From Deltaproteobacteria bacterium (GTDB lineage: Bacteria; Desulfobacterota; Syntrophia; Syntrophales; UBA2185): a stretch of DNA of 50,633 nt. The position numbers and the translations under genes are program-made. This document shows, piece by piece, positions 34,887 to 44,683 of this stretch; within the stretch, counting starts at the first letter, position 1, and each line of letters opens with the position of its first letter. The notes under the pieces are model-generated. The model saw only the letters and a list, made by a program, of their open reading frames with translations, was not told the origin of the DNA and searched no databases. Location of the stretch: assembly GCA_026388545.1 (NCBI GenBank), contig JAPLJS010000020.1, positions 1 through 50,633 of the forward strand, given 5' to 3'.

Positions 34887-35600
34887 CTATTTGAATTCGT
34901 ACCATTTCGACAGGGCCTTTTGCGTTATTGTTCCGCACGTGGTACGTTTCAGTACGCCAAGCGTATTGACCATTGGTAATTCCTCAAAAAGGCCGGAAGA
35001 CAGGGCAAGATTGTAAATACAATATGGGGCTTGACCGCCTTTTGTTGGATCGTGGGAAATATCATGAATTACAAGATATCCACCGGGAAGCAGATGAGAC
35101 GCCCAGCTATTATAGTCGATAAATGCTGCCTCAAATGTGTGACCGCCATCAATAAAGATCATGCCAAGGGGGGTTGACCAGCATCGGGAAACAGTTTCTG
35201 ACTTGGCAACGATAGGAATAACTGTATCTTCCAGCGAGAGATCACGGATTACTCTTCTGAATATTCTGAATGTGTCGATCAAACCGGTCTCATGGTCAAT
35301 GAGATCCGGATCAAAATATTCCTGACCGGATTGCTGTTCTTCAGATCCTCTGTGATGGTCAATAGAGAAAAGGACACCCCCATTTTTTTTACAGCCCATT
35401 CCGATATATGCAGCAGATTTTCCACAATAGCTTCCAATCTCCAGGCAGGGGCCTAATTTGCTCGCTTCTCCTGACAGTTTATAAAGATGGAATGCTTCCT
35501 CATTCGAAAGGAAACCCTTAAAAACAAACGTTTGTAAATTTTCAATAGTCGTCATGAGTCTCATGCCTCGTCTACGGTAAGGTTTATATGTTGATAGCAT
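34887..35600 (-). CDS. SAM-dependent methyltransferase (Methyltransf_24 / CmcI-like)
   Basis: A 237-residue protein with LEIGSYCGKSAAYIGMGC (SAM-binding), LFSIDHHRGSEEQQSG and MIFIDGGHTFEAAFIDYNSW, followed by LLPGGYLVIHDI. The IDGGHTFE stretch is the usual Methyltransf_24 core. It faces the acyltransferase gene and ends 26 bp from it, so it belongs to the cluster region but has its own promoter. The ATG chosen by homologue length may be at residue 12 or 16 (MRLMTTIENLQTF). No membrane segment. Substrate unknown. Confidence 0.85.
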   Translation of the reverse strand: MLSTYKPYRRRGMRLMTTIENLQTFVFKGFLSNEEAFHLYKLSGEASKLGPCLEIGSYCGKSAAYIGMGCKKNGGVLFSIDHHRGSEEQQSGQEYFDPDLIDHETGLIDTFRIFRRVIRDLSLEDTVIPIVAKSETVSRCWSTPLGMIFIDGGHTFEAAFIDYNSWASHLLPGGYLVIHDISHDPTKGGQAPYCIYNLALSSGLFEELPMVNTLGVLKRTTCGTITQKALSKWYEFK

Positions 35601-35686
35601 TGTGCCATTTTAAAATTCATATACGTATCGTCATAGTATTGCAAGGAATTGCAAATATAAAAAAACCTCACTTTTTGACTTGATTA

Positions 35687-35702
35687 TATCAATATATAGT
35701 AG
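35687..35702 (+). promoter_or_regulatory. NrdR-like box 1
   Basis: The core CAATATATAG at 35690-35699 matches the NrdR-box core CWATATATWG exactly; the flanks match poorly. The box lies about 90 bp before the nrdD start and overlaps the likely promoter (TTGATT at 35680-35685, TATTGT at 35703-35708). Confidence 0.65.
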
Positions 35703-35717
35703 TATTGTATCTTGCTA

Positions 35718-35733
35718 CCCCAACATATTGGGT
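35718..35733 (+). promoter_or_regulatory. NrdR-like box 2
   Basis: CAACATATTG at 35721-35730 has one mismatch to the NrdR core and sits in the palindrome CCCAACATATTGGG. The two cores start 31 bp apart, three helical turns, which is the spacing known for paired NrdR boxes. Confidence 0.65.
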
Positions 35734-35788
35734 AAAATAATTGCGCTGAGATATAACTTTCACTATGCAAACAAGGAGGGGTGTTCTC

Positions 35789-37879
35789 ATGCATGGAAAG
35801 ATAAAAAAAAGGGATGACCGATTAGTAAAATTCAATGCGGAAAAGATAACCAATGCCATTGCGAAGGCCGGAGCTGCAACGGGTGAGTTTGATGGTGATG
35901 GAACTATAGCAAGGAAACTCACGATAAAAGTTCTTAATTTAGCAGAAAAACTCTTCGACGATAAAGTAATAACGGTGGAAGAAATTCAGGACATCGTTGA
36001 AGAGGTGCTTTTATCTTCTCCTTACCGCCGAACCGCTAAGGCTTATATCATATATAGAGATCAGCATGCCAGATTAAGGGAAATTACCAATAAAATGGAG
36101 GTTGATTTAGTTGATCAGTATCTGAAGAAGAAAGACTGGAAAATTAATGAGAACAGCAATATGGATTATTCCTTGCAGGGTTTGAATAACTATATATCTT
36201 CCGAAGTCAGCAAGGTGTACTGGTTAAACGAGATTTATTCACCGGAAATTAGGAAGGCCCACACGGATGGTGATTTCCATATCCATGATTTAAGCCTTCT
36301 TTCCGTTTATTGTGTTGGTTGGGATTTGTATGATCTTCTTATGCAGGGCTTCAGAGGTGTGTCCGGGAAAGTTGAAAGCAAACCGGCTAAGCACCTTCGC
36401 AGTGCTCTGGGACAGGTTGTCAATTTCTTTTATACCCTTCAGGGAGAAGCAGCCGGAGCCCAGGCCTTCTCAAATTTTGATACCCTTCTTGCACCTTTCA
36501 TAAGATACGACGGTTTGACTTATAATGAAATTAAACAGGCTTTACAGGAATTTATTTTTAATATTAACGTTCCGACAAGGGTAGGTTTTCAGACACCATT
36601 TACCAACGTCACCTTAGATGTAAAGGTGCCAAAATACTATGCTAATCAAAATGTCATTATCGGTGGTAAACCACAGCAGGAGACATTCAGCGATTTTCAG
36701 AATGAGATGAATCTCTTCAACAAAGCGTTTCTTCAGGTGATGGCTGATGGTGACGCCAAGGGCAGGGTATTCACTTTTCCAATTCCAACATACAACGTGA
36801 CAAAGGAATTCAACTGGGAAGACCGTAATCTTGATGGCCTATGGGAAATGACGGCTAAGTATGGGGTGCCCTATTTTTCTAATTTTATAAATTCAGATAT
36901 GAATCCGGAAGATGCGAGGAGCATGTGCTGTAGACTTCGCATTGATAATAGAGAATTGGAGAAAAGAGGCGGGGGGCTTTTTGGTTCCAATCCTTTAACG
37001 GGCTCTATCGGCGTGATTACAATGAATATGCCGAGAATAGGTTACCTTTCTAAGACAGAAGATGAATTTATAGAACGGCTGAAAAGATTAATGAGCATTG
37101 CGAAGGATAGTTTGGAAACAAAGAGAAAAGTCCTTGAAAAATTTACAGAAGGAAACCTCTATCCTTATACGAAATATTATTTAAGAGATGTAAAGAAGCG
37201 TTTTAACGAATACTGGAAGAATCACTTTTCAACTATCGGGCTCGTTGGCATGAATGAAGCCTGCCATAATTTTCTTGGTAAAAATATTGCTACCCAGGAA
37301 GGACAGATGTTCACCCTGCGCGTATTGGATTTTATGAGAAAAAGCCTTTTGGAATTTCAAAAAGAAACGGGGAATAACTATAATCTTGAATCGACGCCTG
37401 CTGAAGGTACATCGTACCGTCTTGCAAAAATTGATCGGACGAAATATCCTGATATAATCAGCGCCAATCAGAGTGGAAACATTAAAGGGGAACCATTTTA
37501 TACAAACTCGACACAACTTCCTGTGAACTTTACGGACGATATATTTGAAGCGCTCGATATTCAGGATGAGATTCAGGCAAAATACACGGGGGGGACGGTT
37601 TTCCATACATATGCAGGTGAAAGAATACAAGATCCGACTTCTGTAAAAGCGCTTGTAAAAAAAATATGCACCAATTATCATTTGCCCTACCTTACATTCA
37701 CGCCCACTTTTAGCGTCTGTCCCTCTCATGGATATTTAAACGGCGAGATGAAAACATGTCCAATATGTCAGGAATCTTGTGAAGTATATTCTCGTGTAGT
37801 TGGTTATCTGCGACCTATAAAACAGTGGAATTTGGGGAAGCAGGAAGAATTTAGGGAGAGGAGGGTTTTCAGTTTTTAA
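35789..37879 (+). CDS. nrdD: Anaerobic ribonucleoside-triphosphate reductase (class III)
   Basis: A 696-residue class III reductase. An ATP-cone (KIKKRDDRLVKFNAEKITNAI and following, about 1-90) precedes the catalytic barrel, with the NTP-site region GSIGVITMNMPRIGYLS and MCCRLRID cysteines. The C-terminus has a zinc-binding set of Cys (SVCPSHGY, TCPIC, SC) and the glycyl-radical segment SRVVGYLRPIKQWN. The start at 35789 is chosen because AAGGAGG at 35773-35779 sits nine bases upstream; an ATG at 35765 adds eight residues. It makes dNTPs without oxygen. nrdG follows after 3 bp. Confidence 0.96.
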   Translation: MHGKIKKRDDRLVKFNAEKITNAIAKAGAATGEFDGDGTIARKLTIKVLNLAEKLFDDKVITVEEIQDIVEEVLLSSPYRRTAKAYIIYRDQHARLREITNKMEVDLVDQYLKKKDWKINENSNMDYSLQGLNNYISSEVSKVYWLNEIYSPEIRKAHTDGDFHIHDLSLLSVYCVGWDLYDLLMQGFRGVSGKVESKPAKHLRSALGQVVNFFYTLQGEAAGAQAFSNFDTLLAPFIRYDGLTYNEIKQALQEFIFNINVPTRVGFQTPFTNVTLDVKVPKYYANQNVIIGGKPQQETFSDFQNEMNLFNKAFLQVMADGDAKGRVFTFPIPTYNVTKEFNWEDRNLDGLWEMTAKYGVPYFSNFINSDMNPEDARSMCCRLRIDNRELEKRGGGLFGSNPLTGSIGVITMNMPRIGYLSKTEDEFIERLKRLMSIAKDSLETKRKVLEKFTEGNLYPYTKYYLRDVKKRFNEYWKNHFSTIGLVGMNEACHNFLGKNIATQEGQMFTLRVLDFMRKSLLEFQKETGNNYNLESTPAEGTSYRLAKIDRTKYPDIISANQSGNIKGEPFYTNSTQLPVNFTDDIFEALDIQDEIQAKYTGGTVFHTYAGERIQDPTSVKALVKKICTNYHLPYLTFTPTFSVCPSHGYLNGEMKTCPICQESCEVYSRVVGYLRPIKQWNLGKQEEFRERRVFSF

Positions 37880-37882
37880 AAG

Positions 37883-38572
37883 ATGAAAATTGGGGGCTTG
37901 CAGAAAGTATCATTAATTGAATATCCGGGTAAAATCTGTGCAATTATATTTACACAGGGCTGTAATTTTAATTGCCCCTATTGCTATAATGCAGAATTGG
38001 TAGATCCCAATCTCTACCGAGAATGCCTGCCGGAAGATGAGATATTTTCATTTTTAGCAAAGCGTAAGGGGAAGCTTGATGCGGTGACGATCACGGGAGG
38101 CGAACCGACAATACAACCCGACTTGATTGAGTTTGTAAAGTATGTTAGAAAAATCGGGTATTTAATTAAAATAGATACAAACGGTTCTTATCCTAAGGTA
38201 ATAGAAAAACTCATTAGCAAAAAACTGGTGGACTACATTGCCATGGATCTAAAAGGACCCTTGAGTAAATACAGGATCGTGACGAGGTCACAAATTAATG
38301 AGGATGAAATCAAACAGAGTATAGAAATAATTATGAAATCAGGAATACCGTATGAATTCCGCACAACTATCCTGAAACAATTACTTGATGAAAATGATAT
38401 TTTAGAAATTGGGAATTTAATTAAAGGTGCAAGCCTTTACATATTGCAGCAGTTTGTTCCTACAAAAACACTTGATAAAAATTTTCACAATTATGAGGCA
38501 TATACACTGGAGGAAATGCACTCTTTTAGGGATAAACTTAAGAAAGACGTATCGGTTGCCTTTGTTCGATAA
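37883..38572 (+). CDS. nrdG: Anaerobic ribonucleotide reductase activating protein
   Basis: A 229-residue radical-SAM enzyme with the CxxxCxxC cluster motif in CNFNCPYC, preceded by SLIEYPGKICAIIFTQG and followed by VTITGGEPTIQPD. This is the NrdG type that is about 230 residues long and installs the glycyl radical on NrdD. It directly follows nrdD and shares its NrdR-type control region. Confidence 0.94.
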   Translation: MKIGGLQKVSLIEYPGKICAIIFTQGCNFNCPYCYNAELVDPNLYRECLPEDEIFSFLAKRKGKLDAVTITGGEPTIQPDLIEFVKYVRKIGYLIKIDTNGSYPKVIEKLISKKLVDYIAMDLKGPLSKYRIVTRSQINEDEIKQSIEIIMKSGIPYEFRTTILKQLLDENDILEIGNLIKGASLYILQQFVPTKTLDKNFHNYEAYTLEEMHSFRDKLKKDVSVAFVR

Positions 38573-38612
38573 ATCGAAATAAGCAATGATACGGTGATCC
38601 TAATATCATAAT

Positions 38613-40283
38613 ATGGATAAAGATAAAGAAACAAGCCCCATTTATTATACCGACGGCGATCAAATTAATGAACTGCTGAGCAAGCTGGTATCAGAAGTAA
38701 AGGGCTTTACAGAGAAACAGCTCGATCAAATCAGAAGGTTGAATCAGATAGGAACAGCTCTGTCAGCTGAAAGGAACCTCGACAGGCTATTAGAAATGAT
38801 CGTCGATGAAGCGAGGGAATTTACCAACGCCGATGGCGGCACTCTGTATATTATGTCTGATGACGAAAATGAACTCCATTTTGCAATAGTACAGAACACT
38901 TCATTAAATGTCCGTATGGGAGGAACGGGTGGAAAGATTACATGGCCACCGGTAAAGTTAAAGAATCCGGATGGAAGTCCCAATCATGCGAATGTCTCTG
39001 CATACGCTGCATTTACACATAAAGTCGTTAATATTTCTGATGTTTATCATGCGGAGGGGTTTAATTTTGAAGGCACAAGAAAATTCGATGCTGATACGGG
39101 GTATCGCTCCAGATCCATGCTTGTTGTGCCCATGCGGAATCATGAAAATGATATTATCGGCGTTCTCCAGTTATTGAATGCTCAAATGCCGATAACGAAG
39201 GAGGTTATTTCATTTTCACTTGAAAATCAGAAAATGACGGAATCTCTGGCATCCCAGGCAGCAGTTGCCATCTCCAATAATCGACTTATCCATGATCTGG
39301 AAGAACTGTTAGAGTCCTTTATCAAATCTATCGCTATGGCGATTGATGAGAAATCTCCTTATACGGGAGGTCATGTTCGTCGGGTTTCTGAATTGACAAT
39401 GACCATTGCGGGAAAGATAAACGAAGCCAAAGAAGGACCATATGCCGGCATTTACTTTAACGAAGACAAATTGAAGGAGCTTCACATCTCGGCATGGCTT
39501 CATGATGTGGGTAAGATAACTACCCCGGAATTCATTATTGATAAGGCAAGAAAACTTGAAACAATTTATGACAGGATTGGAAACTTAAAGGTACGTTTTG
39601 AGGTTCTCAAAAGGGACTATGTTATTGCAGAACTGAAGAAAGGAAATATACAAAAAGGGGAAAAAGGTCCAGAAATAGCAATTAACGATTATGATAAATG
39701 CGCTAAAGATTTTGAAGCAGATTATGAATTCCTCGTAGATGTTAACACGGGAAGCAAATTCATGGACGAAAAGATGCTTGAACGGCTGAAGAGCATAGCT
39801 GCAAGACAATTGAGCTTTGATGGAGATTTTCAAAATCTGCTGAGCGATGATGAAATTTATTATCTTAGTATTCCTATGGGAACACTTACAAACGAAGAGA
39901 AAGAAATCATCAAAAATCACGTAACTGTTACCCACAAAATGCTTTCTCATCTTCCTTTTCCAAAAAAATTAAAAAATGTTTCCTATTATGCATCAGCTCA
40001 CCATGAGAAAATCGATGGCGCCGGTTATCCATTGGGATTAAAAGGCGACCAGATTCCCCTCCAGGCCCGTATTATAGCATTGGCGGATATATTCGATGCA
40101 TTAACAGCGAAAGACAGGCCGTACAAGAAAGAAAAAACCCTGTCGGAAGCAATAAAGATAATGGGATATATGGTGAAGGACAAACATATCGATGCGGATC
40201 TGTTCGAGCTTTTTATCAAGGAGCGAATTTATCTGGATTACGCAAGGAGAGAATTGACACCACACCAGATTGATATTGTTTAA
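38613..40283 (+). CDS. GAF-domain HD-GYP phosphodiesterase
   Basis: A 556-residue protein. A coiled segment (20-50) leads to a GAF domain (about 55-225), then an HD-GYP domain with HVRRV (254-258), HDVGK (297-301), NHVTVTHKML (435-444), HHEKIDGAGYP (463-473) and ADIFDALTAKDRPYKK. HD-GYP enzymes degrade c-di-GMP. Between HDVGK and the later motifs is an insertion of about 115 residues (310-425) not seen in minimal HD-GYP domains. No membrane segments. The GYP loop reads GAGYP, which is normal. It starts 40 bp after nrdG and probably has its own promoter. Confidence 0.92.
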   Translation: MDKDKETSPIYYTDGDQINELLSKLVSEVKGFTEKQLDQIRRLNQIGTALSAERNLDRLLEMIVDEAREFTNADGGTLYIMSDDENELHFAIVQNTSLNVRMGGTGGKITWPPVKLKNPDGSPNHANVSAYAAFTHKVVNISDVYHAEGFNFEGTRKFDADTGYRSRSMLVVPMRNHENDIIGVLQLLNAQMPITKEVISFSLENQKMTESLASQAAVAISNNRLIHDLEELLESFIKSIAMAIDEKSPYTGGHVRRVSELTMTIAGKINEAKEGPYAGIYFNEDKLKELHISAWLHDVGKITTPEFIIDKARKLETIYDRIGNLKVRFEVLKRDYVIAELKKGNIQKGEKGPEIAINDYDKCAKDFEADYEFLVDVNTGSKFMDEKMLERLKSIAARQLSFDGDFQNLLSDDEIYYLSIPMGTLTNEEKEIIKNHVTVTHKMLSHLPFPKKLKNVSYYASAHHEKIDGAGYPLGLKGDQIPLQARIIALADIFDALTAKDRPYKKEKTLSEAIKIMGYMVKDKHIDADLFELFIKERIYLDYARRELTPHQIDIV

Positions 40284-40338
40284 TTGTAAGAATTCGGACT
40301 TGAGTTGATAGTTTGATAGAGAAGGGACAAGTTATTTC

Positions 40339-41739
40339 TTAACGTTTAATAGATTTGATCTCATTTTCAATTTCCTGAGATTTATCAGAGTATTTGGGAT
40401 AATATCTCAATGCTTCCTTGAAGTGAAAAAGGGCGCTATCCATCTTTTTTTTCTTTTTGAAATAGATTCCGAAATTGTAATGTGAATCGCCAGGGTTGTT
40501 TGTCTTCCCATAAGCCATAGCAATACTATAAAAAATATCTGCATCATCAATTTTCTTTTTTTCGAGTATTTTGTAAAGGTTCAATGCTGATACATAATCG
40601 CCCTGTAACTCGTACGACCTTCCAAGATAGAGCACTGTATCTAAATCGTCTTCATTAAGAGTTAAGGCCCTACGAAGTAAGACAACTGCTTCGGATGTCC
40701 TCCCGAGTTTGAAATAGGCAATTCCAAGATCTCGTGTGATGTCTCCGTCATTAGGAGACAGGCTTAAGGCTTTGAGAAAGTTAGCGAGAGATTCGACAGT
40801 TTGCCCGAGTCTGTCCTGTATCACGGCAATTCCATAAAGTGCATCAACGTCGTTTTGGTTCTTCTGTAATTCATTTTTGAAATATTTAAGACTCACGTCG
40901 AGATTTTTTTCCCCAAACATCAGGAGGGCTTGTATCCTTTTAAAATTTCCAATAATACTTTTTGCACCTTTATGAGTATATGTAGTTTGCAGAAGAGCGT
41001 CGATGTAGGTGATTCTTTCATCTGTCCCCGGATGGGTGAGAAAGTAGGACGGAATACTATTTGAGTAAAACTCATATCTCCTCATTATTTTTAACATATC
41101 TAACATGGCTTTACTGTCATATCCCGCACTGGCAACATAATACATACCAAGCCTGTCCGCCTCTTCTTCATGTTCACGGCTGTATTTAAGATTTAAGCTC
41201 GTGGCTGCTGCTAATGAAAAGCTCATTACAGCGGCAGAAAGGTCTCCTCCGCCGCCAAGAAATGCACCGGCGAGAATGGCAGCGAGTGTAGCAATTCCTA
41301 CCTTCTGAGATTTTTCAATGATACTGGCAATATGCCTGGCATTTACATGAGCTATTTCGTGCGCCAGTACGGCGGAAAGCTCACTTTCAGTTTCGACCAT
41401 GTTGATTAAGCCTCTGTTGACGTAGACATAACCTCCAGGAGTCGCAAAGGCATTTATTGCGGAGCTTTTAATAACAGAGAATCGATAATCGAAAGGTGCC
41501 TTCTGACTATGCGAAAGCACCTTATTCCCGAGTTCATTGATATACATGTTTATCTTTTGATCATGGATCAGAACGTTACTTTTTTCCAGTTTTTCGTAAA
41601 ATTCTTTTCCGAGTTTTTTTTCATCTTCAAGGGTAAAAGATGCGTGTGCCAATCCTGTATTTTGAAATAATGAACTAAGAATAACAAAAACTAATAATAT
41701 TAAAGTATTTATTCTTCTAAAAGTATCGAATTTATTCAA
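40339..41739 (-). CDS. M48 metalloprotease with TPR repeats (BepA/YfgC-like)
   Basis: A 466-residue exported protease. A signal peptide (about 1-33, INTLILLVFVILSSLFQNTGLAHA) precedes a peptidase M48 domain with HEIAH (His127, Glu128, His131) and the third ligand in REHEEEADRLG. At least four or five tetratricopeptide repeats occupy the C-terminal half (about 270-460). BepA in E. coli acts on outer-membrane protein assembly and LPS-transport component LptD. This is the closest functional model. It is convergent with the HD-GYP gene. Confidence 0.9.
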   Translation of the reverse strand: MNKFDTFRRINTLILLVFVILSSLFQNTGLAHASFTLEDEKKLGKEFYEKLEKSNVLIHDQKINMYINELGNKVLSHSQKAPFDYRFSVIKSSAINAFATPGGYVYVNRGLINMVETESELSAVLAHEIAHVNARHIASIIEKSQKVGIATLAAILAGAFLGGGGDLSAAVMSFSLAAATSLNLKYSREHEEEADRLGMYYVASAGYDSKAMLDMLKIMRRYEFYSNSIPSYFLTHPGTDERITYIDALLQTTYTHKGAKSIIGNFKRIQALLMFGEKNLDVSLKYFKNELQKNQNDVDALYGIAVIQDRLGQTVESLANFLKALSLSPNDGDITRDLGIAYFKLGRTSEAVVLLRRALTLNEDDLDTVLYLGRSYELQGDYVSALNLYKILEKKKIDDADIFYSIAMAYGKTNNPGDSHYNFGIYFKKKKKMDSALFHFKEALRYYPKYSDKSQEIENEIKSIKR

Positions 41740-42030
41740 ATGTAAACCTCAATATTTTTAAGCCGGTTTTACCTAATAGGTATTTTCCCCCGGGGTAATT
41801 TTCATTTTTATGATTTAATAATGATGCTTTCAAATGTTACGATCACCTTATTATTCATATCATTTATTTCAATCCATTGTAATATATAAAATATGCAACG
41901 TTTAATGTACGTTTACCTTTAATATTGTTAAGGTATGATCATTATGTTATAGCAATTCAGTCTGAAATTGAGCCATGTAAGAGCCACTTGTACGTATGGA
42001 GGATAAAAGAATGAATGAAATGGGAATTCA

Positions 42031-42720
42031 ATGATGAAAAAAGGACTGGTTATTACAATCGACGGACCTGCCGGTGCAGGTAAAAGTACGATCAGCAAGG
42101 TTCTCGCAAATAAAATGTCCTATATTTATCTCGATACAGGTGCGCTGTATAGAGCAGTTGCCTATAAAATTATCAATGATGGGATTTCGCCGGATAATCC
42201 AAAAGAGCTTTCAGATTTGTGTCATCGAATAAAGATTTATCTTCGAAATGTGGATGGAAATTTGAATGTATTTATCGATAGTGAAAATGTGACTAAAAAG
42301 ATAAGGAGTGAGGAAGTGGGCCTTCTTGCGTCAAAAGTATCTGCAATTTCCATCGTAAGAAGCACACTTTTATCGATTCAGCGGGAGGCAGGCGAAAAAG
42401 GAGGTATAGTCGCCGAGGGTAGAGACATGGGGACAGTAGTATTTCCAGATGCTGATTGTAAATTTTATCTTGATGCAGGCGAGGGAGAAAGAGTTAGAAG
42501 GCGTTACAATGAATTGCTAACGCGAGGAAACAGAGCTGACTATCGGGAAATTGAAAGAGATTTAATAGTGAGGGACAGGCAAGATCGAGAAAGAGAAATA
42601 GCTCCTTTAAAGGCTTCTCAAGATGCAATTATCGTAGACTCTTCAAATATGAGCATTTTTGAAGTCGTCGATACGATGATGTCAGTAATTAAAAGCCGCT
42701 TGGGGGAAAAATTCAACTGA
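42031..42720 (+). CDS. cmk: Cytidylate kinase
   Basis: A 229-residue CMP/dCMP kinase with P-loop GPAGAGKST (11-19), YLDTGALYRAVA, EGRDMGTVVFPDADCKFYLDA and the RDRQDREREIAPLKAS lid-type segment. Two ATG codons (42031, 42034) stand in tandem. rpsA follows after 199 bp, an order common in proteobacteria. Confidence 0.96.
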   Translation: MMKKGLVITIDGPAGAGKSTISKVLANKMSYIYLDTGALYRAVAYKIINDGISPDNPKELSDLCHRIKIYLRNVDGNLNVFIDSENVTKKIRSEEVGLLASKVSAISIVRSTLLSIQREAGEKGGIVAEGRDMGTVVFPDADCKFYLDAGEGERVRRRYNELLTRGNRADYREIERDLIVRDRQDREREIAPLKASQDAIIVDSSNMSIFEVVDTMMSVIKSRLGEKFN

Positions 42721-42919
42721 GTAAGCAGTTGTAATATCTATAAGTGAAGTGTATTTTACTATTCATCAACTTTGATTTGTATAACGATCAGAAATAAAAA
42801 AAGCTCTATCGAGCGTTAATGTAGTTTCATTTGAATTTGCTTGATATTTCATAACCAGTATGTTACGTCACCATGTGCTTGAAAAAGTATTTTTATAAAA
42901 TTCAGGGGGTAATGGTTTA

Positions 42920-44674
42920 ATGGTTAACGGTAATAACTTAATAGCTGATGAAAATCATGAAGGTAAGCAAGTAAATGAAAAAGTTTCAGCCGGTGGTAAA
43001 GAAGAGGATATCGGTTTCAGAGAATTGTATGAACAGAGTCTGCAGAGCGTGCAGCTTGGTGAAATAGTTATCGGAAAGGTTGTCCAAATAAACAGTGATG
43101 TCGTTATGGTTGATGTGGGCTGGAAGACGGAAGGTTACATTCCAGCCAGAGAATTGAAAGATGATGAAGGGAATATCCCCCTTGCTGTCGGTGATCAAGT
43201 AGAAGTCCTGGTTGACAGAAGAGACTCGGATGGTAATCTGGTCTTGTCGAGGGATAAGGCTTTAAAAATTAAAATATGGGATGATGTAAAAAATGCCTGC
43301 GAGCATAATACCCCCGTCAAAGGTATAGTTATAGAAAGAGTTAAGGGTGGGCTGTCCGTCGATATTGGAATTTTGGCTTTCCTGCCCGGTTCGCAGGTTG
43401 ATGTTCGTCCGGTAAGAGATCTTGATAAATATGTAGGACAAACATTGATGTTCAATGTTCTTAAATATGACAGGAAGAGAAACAATGTCGTATTATCGAG
43501 GAGATCGATATTAGAACATGAAAGGATAGAGGCTAAGAGAGAGACCCTTGAGGGCATTGATGAAGGAAAGATTATGGAAGGGGTCATTAAGAATATAACC
43601 GATTATGGACTTTTCATTGATTTGGGGGGCATTGATGGCCTACTTCATGTGACAGACATATCATGGGGAAGGATTGCACGACCATCTGATAATTTTTCCA
43701 AAGGTGACAAGATAACGGTGAAAGTCCTTTCTTTTGACAGAGAGAAAGAAAGGGTTTCCCTTGGTTTGAAACAACTGACGGATAATCCGTGGGAGAATAT
43801 TAGCGAAAAATATCCAGTTGGATCTATCGTTGAAGGCAAAGTAGTAAACCTTACGGATTACGGAGTCTTTGTAGAACTGGAACCGGGAGTGGAAGGCCTT
43901 GTCCATATCACGGAGATGTTCTGGACAAGAGAGATTAAGCATCCATCTAAGGTTTTATCCATGGGTGAAAATGTTAAAGTCATGGTTTTAGATGTAAATC
44001 CTGAGGCAAAGCGCGTTTCCCTTGGATTGAAACAAACAGCGGAGAATCCGTGGGAAGCACTGAAACAAAAATATCCCGAGGGGAGCCTTGTTAAGGGCGT
44101 AATCAGGAATATTACGAACTTTGGTTTTTTCGTCGGTATTGAAGAAGGTATAGATGGTCTTGTTCACGTATCTGATATTTCCTGGAAGCAAAATATTAAA
44201 CATCCTTCGGAATTGTTTAAAAAGGGCCAGGAAATTGAGGCTATGGTTTTGAATATTGATGTAGAAAACGAAAAATTTTCTCTCGGAATCAAGCAGGTGG
44301 ATAAGAACCCCTGGGATGAAAATAATTTTAAGTATGCAACAGGATCAATCATTAAAGGAAAGGTAACTAACGTCACAGACTTCGGTATTTTTGTAGAACT
44401 CGAGGAAGGTGTAGAAGGCTTGGTTCATATTTCAGAATTAAGTCAAAAAAGGGTAAAATCTGCATCAGAAATATATGCAGTTGGCGATACTGTATCGGCA
44501 ATAGTTAAAAGCGTTGACTTGCTGAATAGAAGAATCAGGTTGAGCATAAAGGACTACGAATCAGCATCTGAGGGATATTCGGTGACTCAGTACATTAACA
44601 ACAAGGAGAATATTGGTTCAAATCTTGGGAAGGTCATGGCAGATGTGAAAATTGCGGACACTGAGAAAGGATAA
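42920..44674 (+). CDS. rpsA: 30S ribosomal protein S1
   Basis: A 584-residue S1 protein with six S1 (OB-fold) repeats, roughly at residues 45-110, 130-195, 213-281, 298-368, 385-455 and 472-541. Repeats 3-6 are the most canonical (for example GVEGLVHITEM, GIDGLVHVSDI). Repeats 1 and 2 are the ribosome-binding, degenerate ones. AGGGGG at 42904-42909 precedes the ATG at 42920. The protein helps mRNA docking on the ribosome. sppA and ihfB follow in the same direction. Confidence 0.96.
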   Translation: MVNGNNLIADENHEGKQVNEKVSAGGKEEDIGFRELYEQSLQSVQLGEIVIGKVVQINSDVVMVDVGWKTEGYIPARELKDDEGNIPLAVGDQVEVLVDRRDSDGNLVLSRDKALKIKIWDDVKNACEHNTPVKGIVIERVKGGLSVDIGILAFLPGSQVDVRPVRDLDKYVGQTLMFNVLKYDRKRNNVVLSRRSILEHERIEAKRETLEGIDEGKIMEGVIKNITDYGLFIDLGGIDGLLHVTDISWGRIARPSDNFSKGDKITVKVLSFDREKERVSLGLKQLTDNPWENISEKYPVGSIVEGKVVNLTDYGVFVELEPGVEGLVHITEMFWTREIKHPSKVLSMGENVKVMVLDVNPEAKRVSLGLKQTAENPWEALKQKYPEGSLVKGVIRNITNFGFFVGIEEGIDGLVHVSDISWKQNIKHPSELFKKGQEIEAMVLNIDVENEKFSLGIKQVDKNPWDENNFKYATGSIIKGKVTNVTDFGIFVELEEGVEGLVHISELSQKRVKSASEIYAVGDTVSAIVKSVDLLNRRIRLSIKDYESASEGYSVTQYINNKENIGSNLGKVMADVKIADTEKG

Positions 44675-44683
44675 CATCAAACC

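Noticed and set aside
42803-42814. Small hairpin GCTCTATCGAGC before rpsA, with T-rich DNA on the minus-strand side
   Set aside because: The stem is only four to six pairs and nothing is transcribed toward it on the minus strand, so I do not call a terminator.
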